From Sphingomonadales bacterium (lineage in GTDB: Bacteria > Pseudomonadota > Alphaproteobacteria > Sphingomonadales > Sphingomonadaceae), in contig JANXSN010000047.1 in assembly GCA_025352685.1 (NCBI GenBank), forward strand, positions 1-38,027: a DNA stretch of 38,027 nucleotides, read 5' to 3'. Below are positions 15,110-25,791 of this stretch, piece by piece. Under the pieces are notes generated by a model. It was given only the letters and a program-made list of their open reading frames with translations, did not search any database and had not been told where the DNA came from. Every line of letters starts with the position of its first letter. The first letter of the stretch is position 1. The position numbers and the translations under genes were made by a program.

Positions 15110-17302
15110 CTAGACGCTGGTGATCGGCAATTGCCGAATGCGCTTGCCGGTTGCCGCGAAGAGAGCGTTGACGAGTGCAGGTGCAGCGGGTGGGAGGCCG
15201 GGTTCGCCGATCCCGCCCATCGCCGCGCCGCTTTCGATGAAGTGGACATCGATGCTCGCCGGCGCTTCGGCCATCTTCAATATCGGGTAGTCGGGGAAGC
15301 TTCTTTGCACCACCGCGCCCTTGTCGAGCGTGATTGCCTCGCCCATCGCAGTCGACAGACCCATGGTAATCCCGCCCTGAATCTGGTTCTCGGCATTGAG
15401 CGGGTTCACGGTCGTGCCGCAATCGACGACTGCGAATACACGGTGGATCTTCGGGCGGCCATCTGCGCCGATCGAGGCTTCGACAACTTCACCGACGATG
15501 GTCTCGAACGATTCGACGATTGCGACGCCACGCCCGACGCCTGCCGGCAAGGGGGTGCCCCAGCCCGAACGCTGCGCGACTTCGTTCAGGACGGCAAGAT
15601 GACGCGATCCGGGTTTGAGGTGCTTGCGGCGAAATTCGACGGGATCTGCGCCGGCTGCATGCGCGAGCTCGTCCATGAAACTTTCGTTGTAAAAGCCCTG
15701 CTGGGTGCTGTTGACGGAGCGCCAGCTACCCGTTGTCTGGTTCGAGACATGCTTAAACAGGCGGCGCGATACAGCGGGCAGATCGTAAATGAATGTCGTT
15801 TCGTTTTCGCTGCTTTCGGGCTGGGCGTGGTCATTGCGATACGCGATGATCTTTCCATCCGCCGAGATCGCCCCGGTCAGGTGTGCTGAGCATTGCGGGC
15901 GATACGCGCCCTGCGACACTTCTTCCTCGCGGCTCCAGATCAACTTGACAGGATAAGGGAGCTGCATGGCAAGTTTGGTCACTTGCTCGACGATTTCGAC
16001 ATACATCGGCAAGCGCCGCCCGAAGCTGCCGCCGCTGACCATCGGGTGAAACGTAACGTCGCTCGCCGACAACCCCGAAAACCCGACCGCCGCCATCTTG
16101 GTCGCCAGCGGATCCTGAAGCCCGCCCCAGATGTCCAACTTGCCATCCTTGTGGTGGGCCGTCAGTGCAAACGGCTCCATCATTGCTTGATGGAGGAAGG
16201 GGACGCGGTAGTTGGCCTCGGCCAATTTCGCGCCTACCATCTGCAATCCCGCATTGACATCGCCGGTCCTTGATGTGCTGTCGGGCTTGCCAGCCTTTCG
16301 CAGCGAATCATGGGCGGCAAAGATTGACGCTGAGGACAGCACACCATGGCCACCGTCGCTGAATTTCGGCGACAGCGCGCGTAACCCCTGGATCGCCGGC
16401 CAATATCCTTTGGCGACGACGGCCACGGCCTTGTCGAGCTTGATGACCCGTTCGACACCCTTGACCGCCATTGCGGGCGCCGGGTCGACCGAGACTAGTG
16501 CACCGCCACGGATCGGCGCTGCCATGATCGTTGCGACGCGCATGTTGGGCAAGGCGACGTCCATCCCGTACAGCACTTTACCGTTTACCTTGTCGGGGAT
16601 GTCAAGACGCGTTGTTGGCTTGCCGATGAGTGCGTAGTCTTTGCGATCTTTGAGCGGCGGCTCGGAACTGAGTGACAGTTCTGCAGCCTCGGCGGCAAGC
16701 TCGCCATAGCGCAGTGTCTTGCCCGACTTTGCGTGCATCACCTTGCTGTTGGCGGTTGTCAGTTCGCTTTGCGGAACGCCAAGCCGTTTGGCTGCGGTCT
16801 CAAGCAGCGCGAGCCGGGTCGCGGCGCCTACGATCTGCATGGTGTTCTGCCCGGTAAAGCGCATTGCCGACGAACCGCCGGTGATCTGCAGCGGCAGGGA
16901 CCGCGCGATGAAAGACAGCAGCGACGTCGGCAACGCATTGATCACGCCCGGATAGCCCGACATCTCGCCCAGAAATCCGCGCCCCAGCCCTGTATTGGCA
17001 AAACCAAGCTCGGCAGGTGCCGCGACGACACGCACCGTCGCCCAATCGGCATCGAGTTCTTCGGCAAGCATTTGGCCCAAGCCGGTATTCGATCCCTGCC
17101 CGACATCAGCGTGAGGTGAATAGACAGTGATCGCATCGTCTTCAGCAATTCGGAGCCAGGCGGACGAGGCTCCGTTGCCTTTGCCCGCGATCTGACCAAT
17201 CGCTTTGGACGCTGCCGAGCTGTCGGCCCACTTGATTGCGAATATGCCCCCGCCAACGACGGCGGCGCCGCCGATCAGAAATGCCCGACGCTTGATCCCC
17301 AT
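15110..17302 (-). CDS. Isoquinoline 1-oxidoreductase-like Mo-hydroxylase large subunit (IorB type)
   Basis: 730 residues. It begins [19 protein letters not shown], a twin-arginine-type leader with a hydrophobic core, so the enzyme is probably exported folded. The molybdopterin-binding blocks are present: [75 protein letters not shown] and the catalytic-Glu loop [17 protein letters not shown] near the end. It lacks the long xanthine-specific domains. It pairs with the iron-sulfur subunit 4 bases upstream. Family members oxidise N-heterocycles or aldehydes using water; the substrate here is not readable. Its closeness to hut genes suggests, but does not prove, an imidazole-type or related substrate. 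Confidence 0.87.
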   Translation of the reverse strand: MGIKRRAFLIGGAAVVGGGIFAIKWADSSAASKAIGQIAGKGNGASSAWLRIAEDDAITVYSPHADVGQGSNTGLGQMLAEELDADWATVRVVAAPAELGFANTGLGRGFLGEMSGYPGVINALPTSLLSFIARSLPLQITGGSSAMRFTGQNTMQIVGAATRLALLETAAKRLGVPQSELTTANSKVMHAKSGKTLRYGELAAEAAELSLSSEPPLKDRKDYALIGKPTTRLDIPDKVNGKVLYGMDVALPNMRVATIMAAPIRGGALVSVDPAPAMAVKGVERVIKLDKAVAVVAKGYWPAIQGLRALSPKFSDGGHGVLSSASIFAAHDSLRKAGKPDSTSRTGDVNAGLQMVGAKLAEANYRVPFLHQAMMEPFALTAHHKDGKLDIWGGLQDPLATKMAAVGFSGLSASDVTFHPMVSGGSFGRRLPMYVEIVEQVTKLAMQLPYPVKLIWSREEEVSQGAYRPQCSAHLTGAISADGKIIAYRNDHAQPESSENETTFIYDLPAVSRRLFKHVSNQTTGSWRSVNSTQQGFYNESFMDELAHAAGADPVEFRRKHLKPGSRHLAVLNEVAQRSGWGTPLPAGVGRGVAIVESFETIVGEVVEASIGADGRPKIHRVFAVVDCGTTVNPLNAENQIQGGITMGLSTAMGEAITLDKGAVVQRSFPDYPILKMAEAPASIDVHFIESGAAMGGIGEPGLPPAAPALVNALFAATGKRIRQLPITSV

Positions 17303-17306
17303 CTCA

Positions 17307-17762
17307 CTAACCTCCGGCGACGCTGTGGATCGCAGCGCGAATCCGGGTGTAGGTACCGCAACGGCAGATATTGGTCATAGCCTCATCGATGTCGGCGTCG
17401 CTCGGCGCCGGCTTGGTCTTGAGCAGTGCGGCCGCCGCCATGATCTGCCCGGATTGGCAATAGCCGCATTGCGGGACCTGATGTTCGATCCATGCGGCCT
17501 GCAATGGATGAAGCGTGCCATCGGTGGCGCCAAGGCCTTCGATTGTCGTCACCGTCTTTCCGTCGATCTCGCGCACCGCCACCGAACACGACCGCACGAC
17601 CTGGCCATCGACATGCACGCTGCAAGCCCCGCATGCAGCGATGCCGCAGCCGAATTTCGTGCCAGTCAGACCAAGCTCCTCGCGCAGTGCCCAAAGCAAG
17701 GGGGTATCCGGTTCCGCGGCGATGGAGACCGCCTTTCCGTTTACATTTGCCGCTATCGCCAT
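17307..17762 (-). CDS. Isoquinoline 1-oxidoreductase-like small subunit, [2Fe-2S] (IorA type)
   Basis: 151 residues with two iron-sulfur sites. The plant-ferredoxin-type site has cysteines 39, 44, 47 and 59 ([17 protein letters not shown], then SCS); the second, four-helix site has cysteines 99, 102, 133 and 135 ([10 protein letters not shown] and [11 protein letters not shown]). This is the standard electron-transfer subunit of the xanthine-oxidase family. It has no leader of its own and could ride out with the twin-arginine subunit. It is followed 4 bases later by the large subunit. Between its start and hutC (17763-17989) are 227 bases with no gene, so it may have its own promoter or be read through from hutF-hutC. 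Confidence 0.92.
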   Translation of the reverse strand: MAIAANVNGKAVSIAAEPDTPLLWALREELGLTGTKFGCGIAACGACSVHVDGQVVRSCSVAVREIDGKTVTTIEGLGATDGTLHPLQAAWIEHQVPQCGYCQSGQIMAAAALLKTKPAPSDADIDEAMTNICRCGTYTRIRAAIHSVAGG

Positions 17763-17989
17763 GCCGACCGCTCCAGTTTGCCCTTTGCCTCGGACAACGC
17801 CTACAGCAGATGGGTCGCAAATGAAAACCGACCTGTTTCAAATTTGGTCGACGACCTCCGAACAGCCATTCGGTCGGTCGATGAACCAATCGGTTGCACC
17901 TGCATTCTGGCAGCGATTGCCGAGGCCTGTGGCTCTGAGGTTCGCACCCAAAGCTGGTGGGTAGTCCACACCTGCAAGGAAGCCCGGAA

Positions 17990-18718
17990 TCAATCAGCGG
18001 ATCGTGGAGTTCTGACGCGAGTACTGTCAAAGCGCGCTACGAGATCGTAAGCTTCGGCTACGAAAATCTGCTGGACGCTGGTTATTTGCTCTTTGCCGCG
18101 CCACGTTCTGCGCTCAATCGACAGGCAGGCCCCCCCCTTTTCGACGTCGAGCAGTTCGCCGATCCGTTTATCCGCACTCATCGCAGAAATTCGCGTCTCC
18201 GCTTCTGTCCAGACAACGTTGCGCAGCAACCACGTTCCCGAAGCTTCGACGTCGAGGTTGGCGGTTACGATGGCCGGGACGGCGATCACTCCCACGAGAC
18301 GCCGCTCGAGGGCCAATGGCACATTGTTTGCCAGATGCAGACTTTCGATCTCAAGCAACTTGCCGCGCCCCGCAAGCGCCTGCTCGTCGGGCCGCGCTTT
18401 GACTGGAGCGCGCAGCTTCCGGGCAAGCAGCTCGTAACTGTAGCACTGCCCGCGCCGCGTGACTTCTTGCGCAAGGTCCGGCACGTCGAGAACCATTGAG
18501 TGAAGGCGGGGCCGGGCGACGAACGTGCCTGCCCGCTTTCGACGGTCGATCAATCCGACGAGGGAAAGCGCCGAAAGTGCCTTGTTCACTGTCATACGCG
18601 AACAGCCAAAGTCCTGCATCAGTTCGGCCTCGATAGGCAGCCGGTCGCCAGGCGCCAGCACACCGCTCAAAATTCGGTTCTCGATCGAGCTCCTGATGCG
18701 TTCATGCAGCGGCATCAT
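17990..18718 (-). CDS. hutC: Histidine utilisation repressor HutC (GntR family)
   Basis: 242 residues from the ATG at 18718, which overlaps the hutF stop in ATGATG (ATGA). The N-terminal winged helix reads IENRILSGVLAPGDRLPIEA, DFGCSRMTVNKALSAL, LIDRRKRAGTFVA. The C-terminal UTRA effector domain has LLEIESLHLANNVPLALERR and ISAMSADKRIGELLDVEKG with ACLSIERRTW. HutC represses the hut operon and is released by urocanate. It is co-transcribed after hutF, and the candidate site at 20115-20126 would give feedback on both hut units. Confidence 0.9.
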   Translation of the reverse strand: MMPLHERIRSSIENRILSGVLAPGDRLPIEAELMQDFGCSRMTVNKALSALSLVGLIDRRKRAGTFVARPRLHSMVLDVPDLAQEVTRRGQCYSYELLARKLRAPVKARPDEQALAGRGKLLEIESLHLANNVPLALERRLVGVIAVPAIVTANLDVEASGTWLLRNVVWTEAETRISAMSADKRIGELLDVEKGGACLSIERRTWRGKEQITSVQQIFVAEAYDLVARFDSTRVRTPRSAD

Positions 18719-20094
18719 TGGCTGAGCAGCTCGTTGAGCACCTTGCGATACCCCGTTTCGACAGCGTTGCGTGATTTGTGGCGACCGCCGCTCACGAGCT
18801 TTTCGCCACGACGCCAAACACAATCGATTGCGTCCTTGCCGGCCGCAAACACAAACGCATCCAGCAAAATGCTACCCTGCCGGCCTGTAAGTGAGACATG
18901 GTTGGCGTCGAGACTGACGATGTCGGCCACATGAGCTACGGCCAAGCCGCCGGTCGTCGCCAAAGCTTGGGCACCGCCTTTCACAGCGGCGGCGTAGATC
19001 GCGTGTCCGGTCGATATTTCGGTTCCATGGGCAAGAACGTTGCGTGCTTGGCCCACGAGACGCTGGCCGTATTCGAGCAAGCGCAATTCCTCGGTAAGAT
19101 CGATCCGCACATTGGAATCCGAGCCAATCCCGTAACGGCCACCCGCTTTCACAAATGTCGCCGCGGGGAAAATTCCATCGCCCAGATTAGCTTCGGTGAT
19201 CGGGCATAATCCGACAACCGCGCCGCTTTGGGCGAGCGCCAGTATCTCGCCATCATCAATGTGCGTGGCGTGGACCAGGCACCAGCGGTCATCGACTGCG
19301 ACGCTATCGAGTAGCCACTGGACAGGCCTTGCACCGCTCCAGGCGAGGCAATCTTCCACCTCACGGATTTGTTCGGCGATGTGAATATGGATGGGGTGGC
19401 GCCCTGCGAGTTGTTCGATGAGCCGTAGTTCGTTGGTCGTGACGGCGCGTAAGCTGTGTGGTGCGACGCCGACAAGGGCATCGGGGAGCTGGCTGGCGCT
19501 GGCGCGGGTCTGTTCGAAAAGTCGCGCAAAACCGTCGATCGTGTTGACGAACCGGCGCTGCGCCTCGCCAAGCGGCGTACCACCAAACCCGCCATGCGCA
19601 TAAAACACCGGGAGCAGCGTGAGCCCGATGCCGGTTTCCGCGACGGCGTCGATGAGTGCGATCGCCATTTCGGCGGCGTTGGAAAAAGCACGACCATCGC
19701 TATCGTGGTGAAGATAGTGGAATTCGCCGACGCGCGTGAAACCATTTTCCAGCATCTCGACATAGGCCAGAGCTGCGATCGCGCGGAGGTGATCCGGGGT
19801 AATCTGATCGACGAAGCGATACATCGTTTCGCGCCACGTCCAGAAACTGTCGATTTCGGGTCCACGACGCTCGGCAAGGCCCGCCATTCCGCGCTGGAAC
19901 GCGTGACTGTGAAGGTTCGGTACGCCCGGCAGACCGATCGCATGCGCGACCGTGCCGGCAGGGGCAGGCACGCCCGCGACGATGTCGGCAATCAAGCCGT
20001 TGCTGATCGTCAGACAAACGTTCTGCGCCCACGCTTCAGAAAGCAGTGCCTGCGCGAAATAGAGCTTTTCGCCGGACCCGCCGCCGCCCTGCAT
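18715..20094 (-). CDS. hutF: Formimidoylglutamate deiminase
   Basis: 459 residues from the ATG at 20094, preceded by GGAGG; the frame extends to a GTG at 20112, but the ribosome site favours the ATG. Amidohydrolase metal site: PGVPNLHSHAFQRGMAGLAE (His62, His64), HIHIAEQ, HATHID and GSDSNVRID. The FWTWRETMYRF motif is typical of HutF. It converts N-formimino-glutamate to N-formyl-glutamate and ammonia, the fourth step of the five-step route, feeding HutG. It starts the minus-strand hut transcript and is coupled to hutC by a 4-base overlap. Confidence 0.93.
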   Translation of the reverse strand: MQGGGGSGEKLYFAQALLSEAWAQNVCLTISNGLIADIVAGVPAPAGTVAHAIGLPGVPNLHSHAFQRGMAGLAERRGPEIDSFWTWRETMYRFVDQITPDHLRAIAALAYVEMLENGFTRVGEFHYLHHDSDGRAFSNAAEMAIALIDAVAETGIGLTLLPVFYAHGGFGGTPLGEAQRRFVNTIDGFARLFEQTRASASQLPDALVGVAPHSLRAVTTNELRLIEQLAGRHPIHIHIAEQIREVEDCLAWSGARPVQWLLDSVAVDDRWCLVHATHIDDGEILALAQSGAVVGLCPITEANLGDGIFPAATFVKAGGRYGIGSDSNVRIDLTEELRLLEYGQRLVGQARNVLAHGTEISTGHAIYAAAVKGGAQALATTGGLAVAHVADIVSLDANHVSLTGRQGSILLDAFVFAAGKDAIDCVWRRGEKLVSGGRHKSRNAVETGYRKVLNELLSQ

Positions 20095-20114
20095 GTTTTG
20101 CCTCCGTTTCACTT

Positions 20115-20126
20115 ATGTCTATACAT
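20115..20126. promoter_or_regulatory. HutC-like operator over the hutF promoter
   Basis: ATGTCTATACAT lies in the 77-base gap between the divergent hutF and hutI starts. It resembles the ATGTATANACAT type of site used by HutC/GntR regulators. On minus, TTGCAT (20145-20140) and TATAGA (20123-20118) are spaced 16 bases apart as -35 and -10 boxes, so the operator covers the -10 box of hutF. One bound repressor dimer could silence both directions. The assignment is by sequence and position. Confidence 0.65.
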
Positions 20127-20171
20127 TAATGGCTGCCTGATGCAATGATCAGGCTAACGATGGAGGCGGCA

Positions 20172-21383
20172 ATGCGGTGCGACACGTTGTGGACCGATGC
20201 GCGACTTGCGACGATGGTGGGCGTTGGGGCCGGCGCTGAAGCCAACGCCATCGAGGGCGCCATGATTGCCGCTGTAGAAGGGCGCATCGTCTTTGCGGGA
20301 CCAATCGCCGATGCGCCGACCTTCGACGCGGATCGCACGGTCAACTGTGATGGCCGCTGGATTACGCCGGGCCTGATCGACTGCCACACGCATCTCGTTC
20401 ACGGCGGCAACCGTTCGGCCGAATTCGAACTGCGGCTTACGGGCGCAAGCTACGAGGACATTGCAAGGGCAGGGGGCGGCATTGTCTCGACGATGAAAGC
20501 CACCCGCGCCGCAGACGAGGGCGAATTGGTACGTACCGCACTGCCGCGCCTCGACGCCTTGATTGCCGAGGGGTTGACGACAGTCGAGATCAAGTCGGGC
20601 TATGGTCTGACGCACGTTGATGAGATCAAGATGTTGCGCGCAGCCCGCAAGCTTGGTTCGGAACGGCCGGTCCGGATCGCGACGACGTTTCTCGGGGCGC
20701 ACGCTCTGCCACCCGAGTTCAGCAACGATCCCGATGCCTACATCACCGCAGTTTGCGAACAGATGATCCCGGCCGTTGCCGGGGCGGGACTCGCCGACGC
20801 GGTCGACGCCTTTTGTGAGGGAATCGGCTTTTCGATCGCGCAGACGCGCCGTGTGTTCGAGGCGTCTGCGGCCAACGGTTTGAGGGTCAAGCTCCACGCC
20901 GAACAATTGTCGAACCTCCACGGTGCAGCGCTTGCAGCCGAATTCGGCGCGTTGTCGGCCGATCATCTCGAATATCTCGACCAGGAGGGCATCGGCGCAA
21001 TGGCCGCTGCCGGAACCGTCGCTACGCTTTTGCCCGGCGCCTACTATTTCGTGCGCGAAACCCGCAAGCCGCCGGTTTCGGGTTTGCGGGGGGCGGGCGT
21101 TCCGATTGCGTTGGCGACCGATTGCAACCCCGGAACATCGCCGCTCACTTCGCTGCTGCTGGTTATGAACATGGCAGCCACATTGTTCGAAATGACGGTC
21201 GATGAATGTCTGGCTGGTGTGACCCGCAATGCGGCCCTCGCGCTTGGCCTTGGCAGCGAGATCGGGACGCTCGAAGTGGGGAAATCCTGCGATCTGGCAA
21301 TCTGGGACATCGAGCGGCCCGCCGAACTTGTTTATCGCATGGGCTTCAACCCCCTGTATGCTCGCATCTGGAGAGGCCAATGA
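20172..21383 (+). CDS. hutI: Imidazolonepropionase
   Basis: 403 residues from the ATG at 20172, chosen for GGAGG 6 bases upstream; the frame extends to 20145. Motifs: the [20 protein letters not shown] metal-binding loop, [42 protein letters not shown] and [13 protein letters not shown]. It hydrolyses imidazolone-5-propionate to N-formimino-glutamate (third step). It is the first gene of hutIHGU, with its stop overlapping the hutH start (ATGA). Length matches the family norm (about 400). Confidence 0.95.
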   Translation: MRCDTLWTDARLATMVGVGAGAEANAIEGAMIAAVEGRIVFAGPIADAPTFDADRTVNCDGRWITPGLIDCHTHLVHGGNRSAEFELRLTGASYEDIARAGGGIVSTMKATRAADEGELVRTALPRLDALIAEGLTTVEIKSGYGLTHVDEIKMLRAARKLGSERPVRIATTFLGAHALPPEFSNDPDAYITAVCEQMIPAVAGAGLADAVDAFCEGIGFSIAQTRRVFEASAANGLRVKLHAEQLSNLHGAALAAEFGALSADHLEYLDQEGIGAMAAAGTVATLLPGAYYFVRETRKPPVSGLRGAGVPIALATDCNPGTSPLTSLLLVMNMAATLFEMTVDECLAGVTRNAALALGLGSEIGTLEVGKSCDLAIWDIERPAELVYRMGFNPLYARIWRGQ

Positions 21384-22912
21384 CCGACATCCTGCTCGTT
21401 CCTGGAAAGGTCACAATGGCGGCCTGGCGCGCCATTTACCGCGGTGGGGTGCCGCATCTCGATCCTGCGTCTGCACCGATCATCGCCGAAAGTGCCGCTT
21501 CGGTCGCGCGGATATTGGCACGCGGCGCGCCGGTCTACGGGATCAATACCGGCTTTGGAAAATTGGCCAGTGTGAAAATCGAGTCGGGCGACCTCGCCAG
21601 ACTCCAGCGCAACATCGTCTTGTCACACGCGGCCGGAACCGGTGCACCTTCGCCGGTTGCAGTCATCCGGCTGATGATGGCGCTGAAGCTGGCAAGCCTA
21701 GCACAGGGTGCCTCGGGCGTTCGACCCGAGACGATAGCCTTGATTGAGGCCTATCTGGCGAAGGGCCTGACCCCGGTTGTTCCCGCGCAGGGTTCTGTCG
21801 GCGCATCCGGTGACCTCGCTCCGTTGGCACACATGGCAGCGACAATGATCGGTGTCGGTGAAATCTTTAGCGGTAACAGGCGCTTGTCTGCCGAAGTCGC
21901 GCTTGGCGAGGTAGGCTTGTCGCCCCTTGTCCTTGGCCCCAAGGAAGGCCTTGCCCTGCTGAACGGGACACAATTTTCCTGCGCAAACGCGCTTGCAGGA
22001 TTGTTCGATGCCGACACCCTTTTCCAGTCGGCGCTGGTAACCGGTGCGTTATCTACCGAGGCGGCGAGGGGCACAGACGCACCGTTCGATCCGCGGATTC
22101 ATGCGCTGCGTCGCCATCCCGGGCAGATCGCGGTGGGCGAGGCGCTGCGTCGGCTCATGGCGGGGTCGGCGATCCGCGCTTCGCATCGCGAGGACGATCC
22201 TCGCGTGCAAGATCCCTACTGCCTTCGGTGTCAGCCGCAGGTCATGGGTGCCGCGCTCGATGTGTTGCGACAGGCGGCGTCGACGCTGTTGATCGAAGCA
22301 AACGGCGTGTCGGACAACCCGCTGATCTTTCCAGAAACCGACGAGGCGCTTTCAGGCGGCAATTTCCATGCCGAGCCGGTTGCTTTCGCCGCCGACATGA
22401 TCGCGCTGGCGGTCTGTGAAATCGGGTCGATTGCCGAGCGCCGGGTTGCCATGCTCGTCGATCCGGCGCTTTCAGGGCTGCCTGCCTTCCTGACGCCCAA
22501 GCCCGGACTGAATTCGGGCTTCATGATCCTGCAGGTTACTGCGGCGGCACTGGTTTCGGAAAACAAGCAGCGTGCCTATCCCGCCAGCGTCGATTCGATC
22601 CCGACTTCGGCCAACCAGGAAGACCATGTTTCCATGGCCGCGCACGCAAGCCGTCGCTTGCTCGACATGGTCGCCAACGCCTCTGCTGTGATCGGCATCG
22701 AGTTGCTTGCCGCGGCACAGGGTTGCGACTTCGCCGTCGGTTTGAAATCATCAGAAGTGCTGGAAGCAGTGCGCGCGTGCCTGCGCGCCGAGGTGCCCAT
22801 GCTGCAGGATGATCGGCATATGTACCCGGACATGGAGGCAGCGAACGGACTTGTCCGTTCGGGTCGGGTCATCGCCGCGTGTGGGTTGGAATTGCCCGGT
22901 ATCTCGGCATGA
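21380..22912 (+). CDS. hutH: Histidine ammonia-lyase
   Basis: 510 residues from the ATG at 21380, which overlaps the hutI stop; the frame is open further upstream but that part lies inside hutI. Ala142-Ser143-Gly144 within [16 protein letters not shown] forms the self-made MIO prosthetic group. Further family blocks are [14 protein letters not shown] (active-site Tyr), [33 protein letters not shown] and the [15 protein letters not shown] loop. It removes ammonia from L-histidine to give urocanate, the first step and the source of the HutC inducer. Confidence 0.96.
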   Translation: MTDILLVPGKVTMAAWRAIYRGGVPHLDPASAPIIAESAASVARILARGAPVYGINTGFGKLASVKIESGDLARLQRNIVLSHAAGTGAPSPVAVIRLMMALKLASLAQGASGVRPETIALIEAYLAKGLTPVVPAQGSVGASGDLAPLAHMAATMIGVGEIFSGNRRLSAEVALGEVGLSPLVLGPKEGLALLNGTQFSCANALAGLFDADTLFQSALVTGALSTEAARGTDAPFDPRIHALRRHPGQIAVGEALRRLMAGSAIRASHREDDPRVQDPYCLRCQPQVMGAALDVLRQAASTLLIEANGVSDNPLIFPETDEALSGGNFHAEPVAFAADMIALAVCEIGSIAERRVAMLVDPALSGLPAFLTPKPGLNSGFMILQVTAAALVSENKQRAYPASVDSIPTSANQEDHVSMAAHASRRLLDMVANASAVIGIELLAAAQGCDFAVGLKSSEVLEAVRACLRAEVPMLQDDRHMYPDMEAANGLVRSGRVIAACGLELPGISA

Positions 22913-23724
22913 GCGACTGGCTTCACGTTCATCGTGGCATGCTGCCGCTCATCGTGACATTTCCGCACACCGGCACCGACCTTCCCGACGGTATTACCGA
23001 TAGTCTGATATCGTCATGGCGCGCGTTGAAAGACACCGACTGGTGGGTCGACCGCCATTATGATTTTGCAAGCGGCATGGGCGCGACGACGATCCGTACG
23101 AGCATTTCGCGGACGGTGATTGATGTGAATCGCGATCCGTCCGGCCAGTCGCTTTATCCCGGCCAGACGACCACCGAGCTCTGCCCGGTAACCACGTTCG
23201 ACGGTGAGCCTTTATATCGGCGTTCAAGCCCGTCGGCGCAGGAGATCGCCAGACGCCGGCATGCGTATTTCGATCCGTATCACGCGTCCGTCGCGGCTGA
23301 AGTCGCCCGGCTTCGCTCCCGGTATTCGCATGTGGTCGTCTACGATGCCCATTCGATAAGGAGCAAGGTTCCGCGTCTATTCGAGGGTTCGTTACCGCAC
23401 ATGAACATCGGCACAAACGGCGGAACAACCTGTGCTGCCGACTTGTCGAGCGCCGTTGAGACGATTTGCAAGGCAAGCCCGTTCAGCTTCGTGACCAATG
23501 GCCGGTTCAAGGGTGGCTGGACGACGCGCCACTACGGCCAACCCGACCAAGGCGTTCATGCGATCCAGATGGAGTTGGCGGATCGCGGCTATCTCGATGA
23601 ACCCAGCGATTTGAGCGTTGAAAATTGGCCACCGCCCTACAGCGAGACAGCAGCTGCACCGCAGCGGACCGTGCTTGCCGCCATCCTCGCCGCCTGTCTC
23701 ATCTTTGCCCAGGAGCCTGCATGA
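22909..23724 (+). CDS. hutG: N-formylglutamate deformylase
   Basis: 271 residues from the ATG at 22909 (ATGA overlap with hutH). It shows the N-formylglutamate amidohydrolase family pattern: [16 protein letters not shown] (zinc-binding His), [42 protein letters not shown] (second His) and [13 protein letters not shown]. It hydrolyses N-formyl-glutamate to glutamate and formate, the last step of the pathway that begins with HutF, consistent with both being present. The short, slightly hydrophobic end [16 protein letters not shown] is not a membrane anchor of note. Its stop overlaps the hutU start. Confidence 0.92.
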   Translation: MSDWLHVHRGMLPLIVTFPHTGTDLPDGITDSLISSWRALKDTDWWVDRHYDFASGMGATTIRTSISRTVIDVNRDPSGQSLYPGQTTTELCPVTTFDGEPLYRRSSPSAQEIARRRHAYFDPYHASVAAEVARLRSRYSHVVVYDAHSIRSKVPRLFEGSLPHMNIGTNGGTTCAADLSSAVETICKASPFSFVTNGRFKGGWTTRHYGQPDQGVHAIQMELADRGYLDEPSDLSVENWPPPYSETAAAPQRTVLAAILAACLIFAQEPA

Positions 23725-25388
23725 CCCGCCTCGACAACAGCCGAAAGATATTCGCGCCTACCGGCACCACGCGGACTGCCAGAAGCTGGCTGACGGAAGC
23801 TCCGTTGCGGATGCTGATGAATAACCTGCATCCCGACGTCGCCGAACGACCCGAGGAACTGGTCGTTTATGGCGGAATCGGACGCGCGGCACGCGACTGG
23901 GAGAGCTATGACCGAATTATCGAGACGCTTCGCCGCTTGAACGACGATGAAACGCTGCTCGTCCAGTCGGGCAAGCCGGTCGGCGTCTTCCGCACGCACA
24001 TCGATGCGCCGCGTGTTCTCATTGCGAACTCCAACCTCGTTCCCAAATGGGCTACGTGGGAGCATTTCGATGAGCTCGATCGCAAGGGCTTGGCCATGTA
24101 TGGCCAGATGACAGCGGGGTCGTGGATTTACATCGGCAGTCAGGGGATCGTTCAGGGGACGTACGAGACGTTCGTTGAGATGGGTCGGCAGCATTATGGC
24201 GGCGACCTCGCGGGTCGGTGGCTGCTTACGGCAGGACTCGGCGGGATGGGAGCAGCGCAACCGCTCGCGGCGGTGATGGCCGGCGCATCGTGCCTCGCGA
24301 TCGAATGCCAGCCAAGTCGGATCGAGATGCGCCTGCGGACGGGCTATCTCGACCACGGTGTCGATACGATTGATCAGGCGATGGCACTGATCGAACAGGC
24401 ACAACGAACAAGACAGCCGGTTTCGGTGGCTTTACTTGGCAATGCGGCCGAAATCCTGCCCGAGTTGTACGCACGCGGCATCCGGCCCGATCTCCTTACC
24501 GACCAGACGTCGGCGCATGACCCCGTCAATGGATATTTGCCCGCTGGGTGGAGCGTTGCCGCGTGGATGGAAAGACGGGAGCGGGACCCCCAGGCTGTAT
24601 CTGCGGCAGCCAAGTCGTCCATAGCCGCACACGTGCGCGCGATGCTCGATTTCCAGGCGGCAGGCGTGCCGACTGTCGATTACGGCAACAATATTCGCCA
24701 GGTTGCGAAGGACGAGGGAGTCGTCAATGCCTTCGATTTCCCCGGGTTCGTGCCTGCCTATATCCGCCCACTGTTCTGTCGCGGGATCGGGCCATTCCGG
24801 TGGGTCGCCCTGTCGGGCGACCCCGAGGATATCTACAAGACCGATGCCAAGGTAAAGGAGCTTTTGCCTGACGATGCCCACCTCCATCGCTGGCTGGACA
24901 TGGCGCGTGAGAGGATCCAGTTTCAGGGACTGCCAGCGCGGATTTGCTGGGTGGGGTTGGGCGACCGCCACCGCCTTGGCCTCGCCTTCAACGAAATGGT
25001 GGCCTCGGGCGAACTGAAAGCACCGATCGTGATCGGCCGCGATCATCTGGATAGTGGTTCTGTCGCCAGCCCCAACCGCGAAACCGAAGCCATGCGCGAC
25101 GGGTCCGATGCTGTGTCCGACTGGCCATTGCTCAACGCGCTTCTCAACACAGCCAGCGGGGCCACGTGGGTCTCGTTTCATCACGGCGGCGGAGTTGGCA
25201 TGGGATATTCGCAGCACAGCGGCATGGTCATTGTTGCCGACGGGACCGCTAGCGCTGCACAAAGACTCGAACGGGTGCTCTGGAACGATCCTGCGACCGG
25301 CGTCATGCGCCATGCCGATGCGGGTTATGAGATTGCTCTGGCTTGCGCCCGAGCAAAGCAACTTGATCTTCCCGGCATCCTAGGGTGA
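23721..25388 (+). CDS. hutU: Urocanate hydratase
   Basis: 555 residues from the ATG at 23721 (ATGA overlap with hutG). It starts [19 protein letters not shown] and contains the N-terminal [19 protein letters not shown], then the NAD-binding [19 protein letters not shown], with [31 protein letters not shown] and [18 protein letters not shown] further on. It uses tightly bound NAD to add water to urocanate, giving imidazolone-propionate (second step). It is last in the operon. Between its stop and 25575 there is only a minus-strand terminator hairpin. Confidence 0.96.
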   Translation: MTRLDNSRKIFAPTGTTRTARSWLTEAPLRMLMNNLHPDVAERPEELVVYGGIGRAARDWESYDRIIETLRRLNDDETLLVQSGKPVGVFRTHIDAPRVLIANSNLVPKWATWEHFDELDRKGLAMYGQMTAGSWIYIGSQGIVQGTYETFVEMGRQHYGGDLAGRWLLTAGLGGMGAAQPLAAVMAGASCLAIECQPSRIEMRLRTGYLDHGVDTIDQAMALIEQAQRTRQPVSVALLGNAAEILPELYARGIRPDLLTDQTSAHDPVNGYLPAGWSVAAWMERRERDPQAVSAAAKSSIAAHVRAMLDFQAAGVPTVDYGNNIRQVAKDEGVVNAFDFPGFVPAYIRPLFCRGIGPFRWVALSGDPEDIYKTDAKVKELLPDDAHLHRWLDMARERIQFQGLPARICWVGLGDRHRLGLAFNEMVASGELKAPIVIGRDHLDSGSVASPNRETEAMRDGSDAVSDWPLLNALLNTASGATWVSFHHGGGVGMGYSQHSGMVIVADGTASAAQRLERVLWNDPATGVMRHADAGYEIALACARAKQLDLPGILG

Positions 25389-25434
25389 CCTGGCAGGAAA
25401 AGAATACGCTCGGAAACGAACGGCCCAGCTATGG

Positions 25435-25451
25435 AAAAAACCGCGGCGGTT
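25435..25451 (-). terminator. Weak terminator on minus, facing hutU
   Basis: On minus, AACCG-CCG-CGGTT followed by four more Ts (plus-strand AAAAAA at 25435-25440) makes a short intrinsic-terminator shape. It would end the leftward transcript of the two small genes at 25576-26131 before it runs into hutU. The stem is only 5 bases, so the hit could be chance. Confidence 0.45.
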
Positions 25452-25575
25452 CAACCTTCGAGATCGCTAGATTCCCCGGGCTGGATCGGCTTGTCTGACC
25501 GCCTCGAACGATAAGTTTCCGCAAGCTGACCGTCGCGCCGCGTCATTTTCGCTCAGTCGGGCGAATCTTAGGTGA

Positions 25576-25791
25576 TCAGCATGCAGGCATGAGAGCCGAA
25601 TAATCGACCCCGTTATCCTCAGACGTGCCCTGATCGGCGCCGCTTGACCAGATCAGCGGCGGTGCCCTCTTTATAGCTGGTGCGAACACCGACATGATCC
25701 AGTCGCCGATCAAAGCAATGGCGTGGGTGATGCCGACAATGCCAAGGTCCTCCAGACACCGAATGACGCGTCGCCGCCATCGTCGTTCAAT
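25576..25791 (-). CDS. Possible small protein downstream of the secreted hypothetical
   Basis: A 71-codon frame that reads as protein-like in its second half (CLEDLGIVGITHAIALIGDW, IMSVFAPAIKRAPPLIWSSG, ADQGTSEDNGVDYSALMPAC), with balanced composition unlike antisense frames nearby. No ATG or GTG lies near the front: the earliest start in phase next to the neighbour's stop is an ATT that shares one base with that TGA. So it is either a coupled gene with a rare start or the rest of a frameshifted longer protein. A leftward terminator lies downstream. Function is unknown. Confidence 0.35.
   Translation of the reverse strand: MERRWRRRVIRCLEDLGIVGITHAIALIGDWIMSVFAPAIKRAPPLIWSSGADQGTSEDNGVDYSALMPAC

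Noticed and set aside
14278-15889. Plus-strand open frames of 281 and 340 codons opposite xdhC and iorB
   Set aside because: Both lie fully within confirmed genes on the other strand and show no recognisable domain or ribosome site.
20154-21380. Minus-strand open frame of over 400 codons opposite hutI
   Set aside because: hutI on plus has all its catalytic motifs and a good ribosome site. The opposite frame is a by-product of GC-rich third positions.
24432-25361. Minus-strand 309-codon frame opposite hutU
   Set aside because: hutU motifs are continuous across the same bases; the opposite frame looks like a shadow.
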